Source: Chondrocystis sp. NIES-4102 (GTDB lineage Bacteria > Cyanobacteriota > Cyanobacteriia > Cyanobacteriales > Xenococcaceae). Taken from it: a DNA stretch of 64,000 nucleotides. The stretch is taken from contig AP018281.1 in assembly GCA_002368355.1 (NCBI GenBank), forward strand, positions 1,302,001-1,366,000. The letters run 5' to 3'. The translations under genes were made by a program, and so were the position numbers. Below the pieces are notes generated by a model that worked only from the letters and a program-made list of their open reading frames with translations, made no database searches and was not told the DNA's origin. Shown here one piece after another: positions 36,841 through 46,124 of this stretch (positions are counted from its first letter, which is position 1; each line of letters begins with the position of its first letter).

Positions 36841-38568
36841 GTGATCGCTCAAGGTTTATTTTCTAGATTCTGTTTATCTTTAGGTTTATTAATTGCCCTT
36901 ACTGCTTGTAGTCAGCCTACACCAACTAATAATTCTAATAACCCAGAATCTCAAACCCTGCTCAAACTTCTCTACTGGCAAGCACCAACGATCCTTAATC
37001 CTCACCTATCTACAGGTTTTAAAGATACCGAAGCAAGTCGCATTACTCTTGAACCTTTAGCTAGTTTTAATCAAGAAGGTAATTTAGTCCCCTTTCTAGC
37101 GGAGGAAATACCAACAAGAGAAAACGGTGGTGTGGCTGCTGATGGTAAGTCGGTTACTTGGAAATTAAAACAAAATATTAAATGGTCTGATGGTCAACCT
37201 TTTACTGCTGAGGATGTAGTCTTTACTTACCAGTTTATTAGTAATTCTCAAGTGGGCGCGGTTTCTGCTGGTACTTATCAAGCAGTCGAAAGTGTTGAAG
37301 CAATTGATAACCATACGGTAAAAATTAACTTTAAACAAGTAAATCCTGCTTGGTCATTGGTGTTTGTGGGTGGAGAGGGAATGATCTTACCCAAACATAT
37401 TTATCAAACCTATAACGGTGCAAACGCTAGGGAAGCCCCAGCCAACCTTAAACCAATTGGGACAGGGCCTTATCGTGTGGTAGATTTTCGACCAGGAGAT
37501 ACAGTAATTTATGAGGCTAACCCCGAATTTCGGCAAGCAAAACAATTGGGCTTTAGCAAAATAGAATTAAAAGGCGGTGGTGATGCTACTTCGGCAGCTA
37601 GGGCGGTATTGCAAACCAAAGATGCAGATTTTGCTTATAACTTGCAAGTAGAAGCTCCCGTTTTAAAGGAATTGGAAGCAGCAGGCGCAGGGGTGGTCGT
37701 TTCTAATTATGGTGCGCTGGCAGAACGTATTTTAATTAATTTTAGCAATCCTAATCAAGTTGCTCCCACGGGAGAACGTTCTAGTATAGAGTTTCCCCAT
37801 CCTTTCTTGAGCGATCGCACTGTGCGTCAAGCTTTGTCTTTGGCAGTTGATCGTGATACCATCGCCCAGCAGTTATATGGTATTACTGGTAAACCCACAG
37901 CTAATTTTTTGGTTGCTCCCGATCAATATGTTTCTTCTAATACTAGTTATGAATATAATCTTGCTCAGGCTAAACAATTATTAGATAAAGCTGGCTGGCA
38001 GGATACTAACGGTAATGGTATCCGCGATAAAAATGGCATTGAAATGCAGATGTTGTTTCAAACCTCGGTTAATCCCCTGCGTCAAAAGACTCAAGCCGTG
38101 GTTAAGCAGGGATGGCAATCTTTAGGTGTTGGGGTGGAGCTTAAAAGTATTGATCCTGGGGTTTATTTTTCTAGTGATGCTAGTAATAACGATACGGTAG
38201 AACATTTTTATGCTGATATTCAAATGTATACTACTGGTAACACAAGTCCCGATCCTACTGCTTATATGAATTTTATGACTTGTGAGCAAATTCCCCAAAA
38301 AGCCAATAATTGGACTGGGGATAATAATTCTCGCTATTGTAACCCTGAATATGATCGTTTATGGCGATTAGCTAGTCGTGAATTAGATGAGACAAAACGC
38401 AGGGAATTATTTATTAAGATGAATGATCTATTGATTAAAGATTTTGCGGTAATTCCTTTGGTACATCGAGCAGATGTGACAGCTTTTAGTAGTAGTTTGA
38501 CAGGTTATCAAGCCACTGCTTGGGATATGCGAACTTGGGATATTATGAACTGGAAACGCCAAAGTTAA
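36841..38568 (+). CDS. Peptide-type ABC transporter substrate-binding lipoprotein
   Basis: A 575-residue extracellular solute-binding protein family 5 member. The signal peptide ends in a lipobox with the Cys of ALTACSQ (about residue 23). The family segments LKLLYWQAPTILNPHLSTG, WKLKQNIKWSDGQPFTAEDVVFTY and PIGTGPYRV are followed by VRQALSLAVDRDTI. It should bind oligopeptides or similar solutes in the periplasm. No permease or ATPase gene is adjacent, so partners must be elsewhere. It starts at a GTG at 36841 behind GAGGAA. Confidence 0.9.
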   Translation: MIAQGLFSRFCLSLGLLIALTACSQPTPTNNSNNPESQTLLKLLYWQAPTILNPHLSTGFKDTEASRITLEPLASFNQEGNLVPFLAEEIPTRENGGVAADGKSVTWKLKQNIKWSDGQPFTAEDVVFTYQFISNSQVGAVSAGTYQAVESVEAIDNHTVKINFKQVNPAWSLVFVGGEGMILPKHIYQTYNGANAREAPANLKPIGTGPYRVVDFRPGDTVIYEANPEFRQAKQLGFSKIELKGGGDATSAARAVLQTKDADFAYNLQVEAPVLKELEAAGAGVVVSNYGALAERILINFSNPNQVAPTGERSSIEFPHPFLSDRTVRQALSLAVDRDTIAQQLYGITGKPTANFLVAPDQYVSSNTSYEYNLAQAKQLLDKAGWQDTNGNGIRDKNGIEMQMLFQTSVNPLRQKTQAVVKQGWQSLGVGVELKSIDPGVYFSSDASNNDTVEHFYADIQMYTTGNTSPDPTAYMNFMTCEQIPQKANNWTGDNNSRYCNPEYDRLWRLASRELDETKRRELFIKMNDLLIKDFAVIPLVHRADVTAFSSSLTGYQATAWDMRTWDIMNWKRQS

Positions 38569-38575
38569 TTAGTGA

Positions 38576-39907
38576 TTATTTTAATTGTTGGAGTTTTTTG
38601 TCAGCCAAGTTTTTCAGAGCTAAAGCATCCTGGTAAACCGTCGTCTGTTGGTGTACTTTTTCTAATTGATTGATAATATTTAAGATAGCTTGAGTAGTGG
38701 TGTTTCTTTGACTGGAATCGACAGTATTGGGTAAATTAGCGATCATAGATTGGGCTAATTCATAGGCTTGTTGCGACTCCTGCTCTTGTTGCTGAAAAAT
38801 CCGCATTTGTCCTAATTTTGCCTCATAATTTGCCAGTAGAGTTTGTGTTTCTAGATACCCAGAATCATCTAGGGATACTTGATTTAAAATGGCGATCGCT
38901 TTATTTAGTAAATTGATACATTCTTGCCACAAGTTATTGGGATTAACTGTATTAGTACAACTATTGGTAGCTTGAGTATAAAACTGTTGAGCTACCGCTA
39001 TAATTTTACTTGTGCGATTATTTTCAGCCACAGTGTTTGATATCTGACGAAAGTCGCGTAAATAAGCTTCATATTTAGGATTTGCTTGTTCTTGAGCCAG
39101 GGTATTATTAGGTAATTGGTTTAATTGATCAATACCTGCTTGCCAAGCCTTAATTGCTATTTCTTTACTCGTAATATCTTGGGCTTGTTGATAGTTTTGT
39201 TGTGCTAGGGTAATATCCTGTTGTGCTTGTTCTAATTGATTGAGAGCATTAATTTCCTGAAATATTTTAGCTTCCATTCTACCGATCGCTTTTCTTGCAG
39301 ATTCAAATTCATCTAAAGTGAATTTCCAGCCAAAATTAAACCAACCGCCAGACATTTGTGGTTCATAACCTAAAAACCAGACAGGTAAAGCATCAAGATT
39401 GTATTGCGCCTGAGTAACTTTTCCCTCTCCTAATTTTAGATCCGCTAAACTTGTAGCCTGATTAACTAGTTGATCTGCTTGTTCGGTAAGAGCGATCGCT
39501 GCTCTATAATGGCGATCCATCTTAATATAACTTGGCAAAAGTATAATAGGTGCAGTACGGGCGACAGGGCGACGAATCATAGGGAATGGTAAGTTTAATA
39601 CCCAAATTAAACCTGATAAACCCCCTAATCCCAGCAGCACTTTAGGAATTAGCCATAAACTACTAGCTGGACGATTGGCACGAATTGCTTTACTAATTAT
39701 TTTGGGATCAAAATCGGGAAATACATCATTAATTAGATATGTTAATTCTTTCTCTGTTAAGGGTTCACCCTTGAGAGAATTTAATTTATTTAAACGTTTT
39801 AGGGCGATCTTTTGGGACACTTCCCCTGCAAATTGATCTTTATTCGCTGCTTTAGCTATTTCCCCAGCCATAATTTTATAGGCTTTATTGTTAAGAAGCA
39901 CAGGCAT
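38576..39907 (-). CDS. Membrane-anchored coiled-coil protein, unknown
   Basis: A 443-residue protein. The basic N-terminal part (about 1-85) resembles a small helical domain (EKELTYLINDVFPDFDP). A transmembrane segment lies at about 88-108. A long Gln/Ala/Leu-rich helical region from about 130 to the end has repeated EQAQQDITLAQQNYQQAQ-type stretches and is likely coiled coil on the far side of the membrane. It has an ATG at 39907; a TTG three codons earlier is less likely. It is convergent with the peptide-binding protein. I do not recognise a family. Confidence 0.65.
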   Translation of the reverse strand: MPVLLNNKAYKIMAGEIAKAANKDQFAGEVSQKIALKRLNKLNSLKGEPLTEKELTYLINDVFPDFDPKIISKAIRANRPASSLWLIPKVLLGLGGLSGLIWVLNLPFPMIRRPVARTAPIILLPSYIKMDRHYRAAIALTEQADQLVNQATSLADLKLGEGKVTQAQYNLDALPVWFLGYEPQMSGGWFNFGWKFTLDEFESARKAIGRMEAKIFQEINALNQLEQAQQDITLAQQNYQQAQDITSKEIAIKAWQAGIDQLNQLPNNTLAQEQANPKYEAYLRDFRQISNTVAENNRTSKIIAVAQQFYTQATNSCTNTVNPNNLWQECINLLNKAIAILNQVSLDDSGYLETQTLLANYEAKLGQMRIFQQQEQESQQAYELAQSMIANLPNTVDSSQRNTTTQAILNIINQLEKVHQQTTVYQDALALKNLADKKLQQLK

Positions 39908-39974
39908 AAAAATCAACTAAATATAATTATTAACTTGCCATACCTATTGTTCCCCGATTGAGATAGTAAATATC

Positions 39975-42698
39975 CTAATAAGTTGCTGGTATTTGTGCTA
40001 AGTGCTGCAAAACTAATTTCAAAGCAGTTATATCGACCCAAATATCTTCTGTTAAAGGGTTTTGATACATTAAATTACGCAAACTAGAACAGTCAAAGTT
40101 ACGTCCGATTAAATAATAATGTTGCAAGTTTAATTGCTGACTAATCATTAAATAATCAGTTCTGACATAATTAGGAGAAAATAATTCAACTACCTTAGTA
40201 TTGGGAGAACAAAAAACCAAATTAGTTAACCCAGATCCATGAGGGGCTACTATCACATCGGCATTAGCAAAGGTAGCAACTTGTTCTAATACCGACATTT
40301 CTTCTAAAAAGATAGTTTGAAATCCATGTTTAGTTAATAATTCGTTTACTTGCGATTCATTAACTAATTGTCTATTTTTAGCTCGCTCTCGACTGATATA
40401 AATTCGCTTAAGATCATTTCGTTGGGATAAACTAATTTGAGTTAAAAAAGTTTGTCTGAGAAATTTCATTGTACCTTGAGGTATCCAGTCCATATAACCA
40501 GGAAAGGAAGGTACAATCAACTCTTCTGCTTGAATATAACTAGTGCGATCGCTTTCTATGATTTTGGCTGTGGGAATGTTTAAAAGTTCGAGGGTTTCTT
40601 TTTGGTAATTTTTACTCAAACTATTAACTATGAACCAATCAATTTCTTCTAGTTTTATCCCACTGCGTTGTATTAATTCTAAACGAGGTAGAATATCAAA
40701 CATCCAGTGATAATAGACATGACCAGCTAAACCAGATAGTAAGGCTACTCTCCCTTTTATTTTCTCCAGTGGAGGAATAGTTTCTAATTCATAAATTCTG
40801 TGATCAGTTTTTTCTTGATAAGGGCATCCTGGTAGAAACCAAGGATAATAACGCGATACATCCCCTAGTAAATAATTATCAGGCGTAATAACAGCGATCG
40901 CATTAGTGATAATCCAGGAATTTTTTTGTGGTGCAATCCATGTTTTCCCCCTCGGTATGGTAGCCACAAAGGGTAATCTGCTTTTTACTGGTGGAGTTGT
41001 GTGTAGATTGCATTGATAAACATTCTTGCCAATTTGCTGTGGTTGGAAATGTTTGAGCAATTTAGTCGTGCAACTAACGCAATTGACACCTCCACATTCA
41101 GGATAGGAACTTTTCCCTGGAATTTTTGGCTGAATTATTTCCGCCTCTCTACTACCTTTAATTGTGCCAGTAATAGTTGAATTATGATTATCGTCCCACA
41201 ATACCTGGGTATAATTGAAGTCTGTTAATTGGCTATCCCTTGCCCAATCTTGAGTATAGTGATAAATTTTCTGGGGTAATAGTGCTAAATTCTCTTCTAC
41301 TGTAAATAAATTGGGTAAATTTTGCCATTGCCCAGTACGATCTATTTGTTGGTTTAAAACGGCTTCGTAATAATTAATGGCTTGTTCGGCATTTTGAGTA
41401 CGTTCTAAAACTTTTCCTAATTGAAAACAAATCTGAGGATGTTCAGGTTCAAAAGTTAAGCCGATTTGGTAAGTAGCGATCGCTGCATCTAGTCTTTGTT
41501 GTTTGGCAAAGATATTACCCAGTTTTAAATATAATTCTACCTCCTGGGGTTTTATGTCCAATGCCATTTGGTAGTACATTTGGGCTTGAGAAATTCCGCC
41601 AAACTCAAACAAAACATCACCCATGTAAGCATAAGCTAGGGATAGATAATTATATGCTTGGGTAATTTCCTCGTGTTTTAAAGCTTGAAGGAAAAGAGCG
41701 CAATTAACCTTTGCTGTTTCTAATAAATCTTCAGGTTTGCAACTTAAACGTTTTTCACAGTAAGCATCGATAAAATCCGACTCCTGCTCAATTATTTTAC
41801 GCCACTGAGCCATAACCGCAGCAAGATCGCCCATTTTCTGTTGAAGTTGCCCACAGTTACTATAAGCTAAAACATTATGAGGCTCTAATTCAATTACCCG
41901 TTCAATACATTTAATTGCTTGAGGATAATTCCCCTGCTGTTGCCATAATTTCCCTAAATTATGATGAGCTAATGCCATAGTAGGGTCTAGGGTAATAGCC
42001 ATCTCAAAACTATTAAGGGCATCCCCAGGTTGCTCATTAAAGCAATATACCTGACCCAAATTATTATGTAAAGTTGCCCAGGTAGGATCAAGTCTAATTC
42101 CTGCTTTAAAAGTTGCGATCGCTTTTGTATATTCTTGTTGTTTGGCGTAAACACTACCCAAATTACTATAAGCACGGATAAAGGTAGGATCAATCTTAAT
42201 TACCTGTTGATAGGAGGCGATCGCTTTTTCCGATTCTCCTTTTTGCTCATATAATACCCCCAGATTAAAATAAGCAGCAGAATAATTAGGATTAATCTGT
42301 CCAGATCGAGTATAGGCAGTAATTGCTTTATCCCAGTTGCCTAATTGATGATAAACTATGCCTAGATTGTAAAATAATTCCCCCCAATCAGACTTGAGAC
42401 TTAAAGCCTGTTCATAGTGCCAAGCAGCCTGTTCAAGATTTTTTTGCCTACTGTACAATAAACCCAATTCCGCATATACTTCTGCTTGATTGATTTTCGT
42501 ACCCAAAGTTTTCTTATAGGTAGTAATCGCTGCTGCTAATTGACCTTGTTCGGCATATGCTTTAGCTAAATAAGGATAAAAATTAATTGCATTCGGGTCA
42601 AGAGCGATCGCTTTTTGACATATATCGATCACCTTTTCCCACTCTCCTTCGGCTAGATAAGCTTTAAGATCGTTGCTTGAGAATTCGCCTCTAATCAT
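39975..42698 (-). CDS. TPR protein fused to GT61 glycosyltransferase
   Basis: A 907-residue protein. Residues 1 to about 460 hold about ten tetratricopeptide repeats (NPNYSAAYFNLGVLYEQKGE and similar). The C-terminal half is a GT61/DUF563 glycosyltransferase with GLAGHVYYHWMFDILPRL (about 665-682), IYISRERAKNRQLVNE, and VATFANADVIVAPHGSGLTN followed by LVFCSPN. A Cys-rich strip CGGVNCVSCTTKLL lies between the halves and may bind metal. GT61 enzymes transfer xylose or GlcNAc-type sugars; the TPR part may recruit the acceptor. TPR-glycosyltransferase fusions are common in cyanobacteria, and the substrate is unknown. Confidence 0.85.
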   Translation of the reverse strand: MIRGEFSSNDLKAYLAEGEWEKVIDICQKAIALDPNAINFYPYLAKAYAEQGQLAAAITTYKKTLGTKINQAEVYAELGLLYSRQKNLEQAAWHYEQALSLKSDWGELFYNLGIVYHQLGNWDKAITAYTRSGQINPNYSAAYFNLGVLYEQKGESEKAIASYQQVIKIDPTFIRAYSNLGSVYAKQQEYTKAIATFKAGIRLDPTWATLHNNLGQVYCFNEQPGDALNSFEMAITLDPTMALAHHNLGKLWQQQGNYPQAIKCIERVIELEPHNVLAYSNCGQLQQKMGDLAAVMAQWRKIIEQESDFIDAYCEKRLSCKPEDLLETAKVNCALFLQALKHEEITQAYNYLSLAYAYMGDVLFEFGGISQAQMYYQMALDIKPQEVELYLKLGNIFAKQQRLDAAIATYQIGLTFEPEHPQICFQLGKVLERTQNAEQAINYYEAVLNQQIDRTGQWQNLPNLFTVEENLALLPQKIYHYTQDWARDSQLTDFNYTQVLWDDNHNSTITGTIKGSREAEIIQPKIPGKSSYPECGGVNCVSCTTKLLKHFQPQQIGKNVYQCNLHTTPPVKSRLPFVATIPRGKTWIAPQKNSWIITNAIAVITPDNYLLGDVSRYYPWFLPGCPYQEKTDHRIYELETIPPLEKIKGRVALLSGLAGHVYYHWMFDILPRLELIQRSGIKLEEIDWFIVNSLSKNYQKETLELLNIPTAKIIESDRTSYIQAEELIVPSFPGYMDWIPQGTMKFLRQTFLTQISLSQRNDLKRIYISRERAKNRQLVNESQVNELLTKHGFQTIFLEEMSVLEQVATFANADVIVAPHGSGLTNLVFCSPNTKVVELFSPNYVRTDYLMISQQLNLQHYYLIGRNFDCSSLRNLMYQNPLTEDIWVDITALKLVLQHLAQIPATY

Positions 42699-42944
42699 TG
42701 ACGGTAATTGGAATAACCCAAACTTAAATTACAAGATAATTTAGACAATTTAACAGTTATATATCTAATCCCACTGGGATTTAACTTACCTAGATTAGCC
42801 CATATCTTCCGCAATTTAATGTAACTTACAATTTTAAGTTATTATACCTACGGAAAAAACATCTTTGACAAGCCTTATATCGGAATAAATAACTAGCTTT
42901 GCACAATAACCTATAAAATAAAAACCATTAAGAATGTTTTGCTT

Positions 42945-43200
42945 TGACGCGCAGCTTCTTGAAGCAGTCCAATACGAGGGAAACCACAGGGCATATAAAC
43001 ATCTGAGGAGACCTCAGATGACAGCCCCTCCCCAAGACGAAGTCTATGCCTACGGCAGCTACGCAAACGCAGTACTCGGGCGCACGGAATTTCGAGGTTG
43101 CCTCGATCGGGTCCGCCGTACCCGTAGTGCATAATATCGCCCCTTCGGGAGCTTGCATCCGTGTAACCGAAGACCGCGCTGCTTCGCTAATCCGTGTTTG
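42945..43200. repeat. GC-rich composite hairpin repeat
   Basis: This stretch is clearly richer in G+C than its flanks and packed with short inverted repeats. Examples are GCTTC-TT-GAAGC, a perfect nine-base-arm palindrome CATCTGAGG/CCTCAGATG at 43000-43020, CGAGG-TTG-CCTCG, and a CCCCTTCGGG loop. CTATGCCTACGGCAGCTACG at 43044 occurs inverted in repeat copy 1 (157-179). The segment near 42953 recurs at 25730. Overlapping open frames on both strands are by-products of the repeat. Confidence 0.65.
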
Positions 43201-43676
43201 ATAGCTTTGAGTTGTTAGATTCAGCTATTCCAAACTCCTGATTTGTTACTTCAGGCTCTTTATTTACAAATCCTGACTTTCCCACTACCTACTCCCCGCA
43301 AAACTTCCCCACTACCTCAACCCCTACTACCCCCTGCTCAAACTTCCCCACTACCCATTCTTGCCACGATCATTTTTTATTTAATTGCAACCACCAACTT
43401 AATAAAAGCCGAACAGATAATTTTTACCCAAACTCCACTTATATTTTAGATACTTACATCAAGCAATTTTTCCACCCTCATTACGTCTTACAGAAAACAT
43501 AATAATTTTTTATCCCTAATAGGTAACTATGGCGATGAGATCAACTAGATTGCGCTAATGTTGCTATTCATTAAATACCCATAATAATAGACCCACAATC
43601 ATCATAATCATGGGTCTTATAACTAACAACTGAAGTCTTTAAATTAAATAAAAGCTTAATAGCCAAATTAGATCAC
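43201..43676. other. Intergenic region downstream of the RTX gene
   Basis: It contains a C-rich direct repeat AAACTTCCCCACTACC (twice, near 43302 and 43339). It also has a seven-base-arm hairpin AGACCCA/TGGGTCT at 43589-43617 that could end the RTX transcript, though it lacks a good T-run. A 68-codon frame at 43243-43449 is low-complexity and not believed to be a gene. Confidence 0.45.
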
Positions 43677-44291
43677 TTAAAATAACTCCCAACTATCATT
43701 ATCGTTCTTCACAGCAGGACCCAAATTTAAGTCTTTACCAATATCAATGGCTGCCTTACCATCAATTGAGACAAAACCAGTCTCAGGATCGTAACTGATC
43801 TGGCTGCTATCGGCAACACCAAATATTTTGATCCTGTCCATACCCTTTTCAAAGTCATCAATTTTATCTACCGAACCCGCATCTTCAGTAGTATCTTTAC
43901 CGAAAGCAAACTCAAAAATGTCATTGCCAGCACCACCTACTAGAGTATCATTACCAAAACCACCTCTTAGAACGTCATCCCCTGCACCACCGCTTAAAAA
44001 GTCATTACCTAGACCGCCTTTGATATTGTCATTGCCATCTCCACCTCTTAAAATATCATCACCAGCACCACCATTAATGATGTCATCGCCTCCACTAGTA
44101 AAAATAATTCCATCTCCCGCACCAGTAGTGATCACATCCGCTAGATTACCACCAATAATACCAACTGGGGCATCGCCCTTAACTTCAATAATGTTTGGTT
44201 TGTCTTGCTGCCCAACAATAGCAAGTCCGCCATCTGGACTAGCCACCTGATCCAAAACTGGCGTATTATCTGGTGAAACAATACTTGACAT
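43677..44291 (-). CDS. Small RTX calcium-binding repeat protein
   Basis: A 204-residue protein. After about 60 residues it has at least six nonapeptide repeats of GGxGxDxLx type (GGAGDDILRGGDGND, GGLGNDFLSGG, GGFGNDTLVGG). These form a calcium-filled beta-roll. A C-terminal DKIDDFEKGMDRIKIFG segment follows, like the type I secretion end region of RTX proteins. There is no N-terminal signal peptide, as expected for type I export. It is much smaller than typical RTX toxins, so a surface or structural role is more likely. No transporter is adjacent. Confidence 0.85.
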   Translation of the reverse strand: MSSIVSPDNTPVLDQVASPDGGLAIVGQQDKPNIIEVKGDAPVGIIGGNLADVITTGAGDGIIFTSGGDDIINGGAGDDILRGGDGNDNIKGGLGNDFLSGGAGDDVLRGGFGNDTLVGGAGNDIFEFAFGKDTTEDAGSVDKIDDFEKGMDRIKIFGVADSSQISYDPETGFVSIDGKAAIDIGKDLNLGPAVKNDNDSWELF

Positions 44292-45215
44292 ATGATTAAT
44301 TACTCCCTATTTATAATTTTAATTTGACCTGAAAATACCTAAAATAATTAGGCAATAAAACCCTCGTAAACTATGATAAATCATATTTTTTTAATTGCTA
44401 GTAAGACAGAATACTAATTTTTAAAATATAAAAATATTCCATAATACTCTTTATCTATTTTGTTTAATGATCAATAATTGTCAACTGTAGATAAAATACA
44501 GTATAAGTCTTGAAATTAACGATAAATACTTAGGTTTGCGGCTAATACTGAAAAACTTATTTTAATTATCTATGTAAATATAAGAGGATATTTGATTATT
44601 TATAAATCAAAAAAATCATTTATTTAATTAGGCATCTGTATTTATACTGAGAAATTTCTCTTAAATTTATTTAATCAAATAAAAAGAGATTCATATACGT
44701 AATTTCATCTAAAAATTGATTAATAAAAAAGTTTTATATTTTAAATTAAGCAAAAATTCTGAGAATTTATCTTAAAAGTTCAATTTGTTATTTAAACACC
44801 TCCGTGTTTTCCCTAATTCTAGTTGGGATGTTGTGAAACCCTAAAAGATCAAAAGATCACTTATTAAGAAAATCACAATCAATGAATTTTGGGAATTTAA
44901 GTAAATATTCTGGTTAAATCTACTTAAGAAAACAAATCAACTATACAAAATTGCCAAAGCAGGGGAATAATAAGGTTAATCGTAGGTAACTAGTTAATTG
45001 AGGTTAAGGAAAGGGTAAAAGTCTTAGGGAGAAAGGAAAAACCTGATTTAAATGCTTTTGCCAATCGCAATAATAAACAATCGAATCCTAAAAACTTTTA
45101 ATCAAAAAAAATGCCCCAGATCATCATTTAGATCTGAAGCGATTAACATCCCTAACACACTGCAATATGGCAATATATATAAATGTTTTAAAAAGCTTAT
45201 AATTGAGAACTTAGA
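44292..45215. other. Long AT-rich non-coding region
   Basis: A 924-bp spacer between two minus-strand genes, extremely A+T-rich and with no convincing frame. It must carry the RTX gene promoter near 44300. TCCCTAATTCTAGTTGGGA near 44811 forms a small hairpin but occurs once, so it is not a CRISPR repeat. Nothing else was recognised. Confidence 0.5.
45104..45136 (-). terminator. Terminator of apcF
   Basis: On the minus strand, CAGATC and GATCTG pair across an eight-base loop. GGGCA and a T-run of eight follow. It lies about 80 bases after the apcF stop. Confidence 0.55.
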
Positions 45216-45725
45216 TTAAACAGACACATCGCTGAGTTGGCGAGTCATATACTCAAAAGGCTCATCTATAAAACTAGTATTATTAATTCCTTGATTGGCT
45301 GCCATATCTTTAACCATATCTTTCATGATTTGGATTCCTACGACAGTAGGCCCAATTGGCACACCCAGAGAGTTATAAGTCTCACGTAACCCTTGTAAGA
45401 CTCTTTCATCTAAAACATCCATACTACCAGCTACCAAAGCGTAACTAGTATAGCGGAGATAGTAATCTAAATCCCTTAAACAAGCGGAATAACGGCGAGT
45501 AGTATAGGCGTTGCCTCCTGGGCGAATTAGTTCTGGAACTTCTTCAAACAGCCGAATACCTGCATTTTTGACAATGGTAGCAGCATTCCCACTGATCATC
45601 GTCGCCACAGCTACTCTAGCTGCCCCAGAAGTAAAATAATTTTGGAGACTATCCATAGCATTACGGTCTAAGTAACGCCCTGAAACATCGTAATTTTTAA
45701 TTAGGTTGGTAACTGCGTCACGCAT
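45216..45725 (-). CDS. apcF: Allophycocyanin beta-18 subunit
   Basis: A 169-residue phycobiliprotein, the length of ApcF and eight longer than ApcB. It has MRDAVTNLIKNYDVSGRYLD, the chromophore Cys in RRYSACLRDLDYYLRYTSYALVAG, and the allophycocyanin-type C-terminus with MKDMVKDMAA. ApcF replaces one ApcB in the phycobilisome core next to the ApcE linker and takes part in energy transfer to the reaction centres. It is monocistronic, with its own terminator, and divergent from glnA. Confidence 0.92.
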   Translation of the reverse strand: MRDAVTNLIKNYDVSGRYLDRNAMDSLQNYFTSGAARVAVATMISGNAATIVKNAGIRLFEEVPELIRPGGNAYTTRRYSACLRDLDYYLRYTSYALVAGSMDVLDERVLQGLRETYNSLGVPIGPTVVGIQIMKDMVKDMAANQGINNTSFIDEPFEYMTRQLSDVSV

Positions 45726-45980
45726 TTTATTAAATTTCTCCCAACAGCAATTTATTTAATTTAGCTAGTAATTTTAGCTTGGATTTTTTAGCTATATCTT
45801 AAGCTACATCTATTTATAATCCCACAAGTCGTGACGACGACTATGATTGCTTCAAATTTTGACATCTTATTTATATTTTAGTTGACTACAGACATATATT
45901 TGTTAGATGGTGGGGATCGGGTCTTAGATTATGGCAAACTTGAAAGAAAGCTTAATTTTTGCTCAAAAGCTGGTAATTTG

Positions 45981-46022
45981 GTTAATTTGGTCACATATTT
46001 GTAAAGTTTACAGATTTAAATT
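45981..46022 (+). promoter_or_regulatory. Candidate NtcA-type promoter of glnA
   Basis: GTTAATTTGGTCAC (GT-N10-AC; NtcA consensus GTA-N8-TAC) is followed after exactly 22 bases by TAAATT, fitting the TA-N3-T -10 box of NtcA-activated promoters. Two consensus positions differ. A second GT-N10-AC lies at 46044-46057 and a palindrome TGTAAAGTTTACA at 46000-46012, so the choice is uncertain. Confidence 0.4.
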
Positions 46023-46124
46023 CAGATAAAACGTGATAATTCTGTAACATCGACAACAAACTAAGACACTCTATTTTTTACAAGATTGTTAAGGTTAGAC
46101 GTAAATCTTAAAGGAGCTATATTT

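Noticed and set aside
42911-43158. Overlapping 66-76 codon frames on both strands
   Set aside because: They fall in the GC-rich hairpin repeat, show no family resemblance and arise from lack of stops in GC-rich DNA.
43243-43449. 68-codon plus-strand frame rich in Pro, Thr and Leu
   Set aside because: It is built from a C-rich direct repeat (AAACTTCCCCACTACC) and has no ribosome binding site.
43828-44250. 140-codon frame opposite the RTX gene
   Set aside because: Its Ser/Pro repeats are the complement of the RTX nonapeptide repeats; codon and repeat logic favour the minus strand.
44805-44860. Possible CRISPR repeat (TCCCTAATTCTAGTTGGGA with GTTGTGAAACCC)
   Set aside because: It occurs only once; no spacers or cas genes are nearby.
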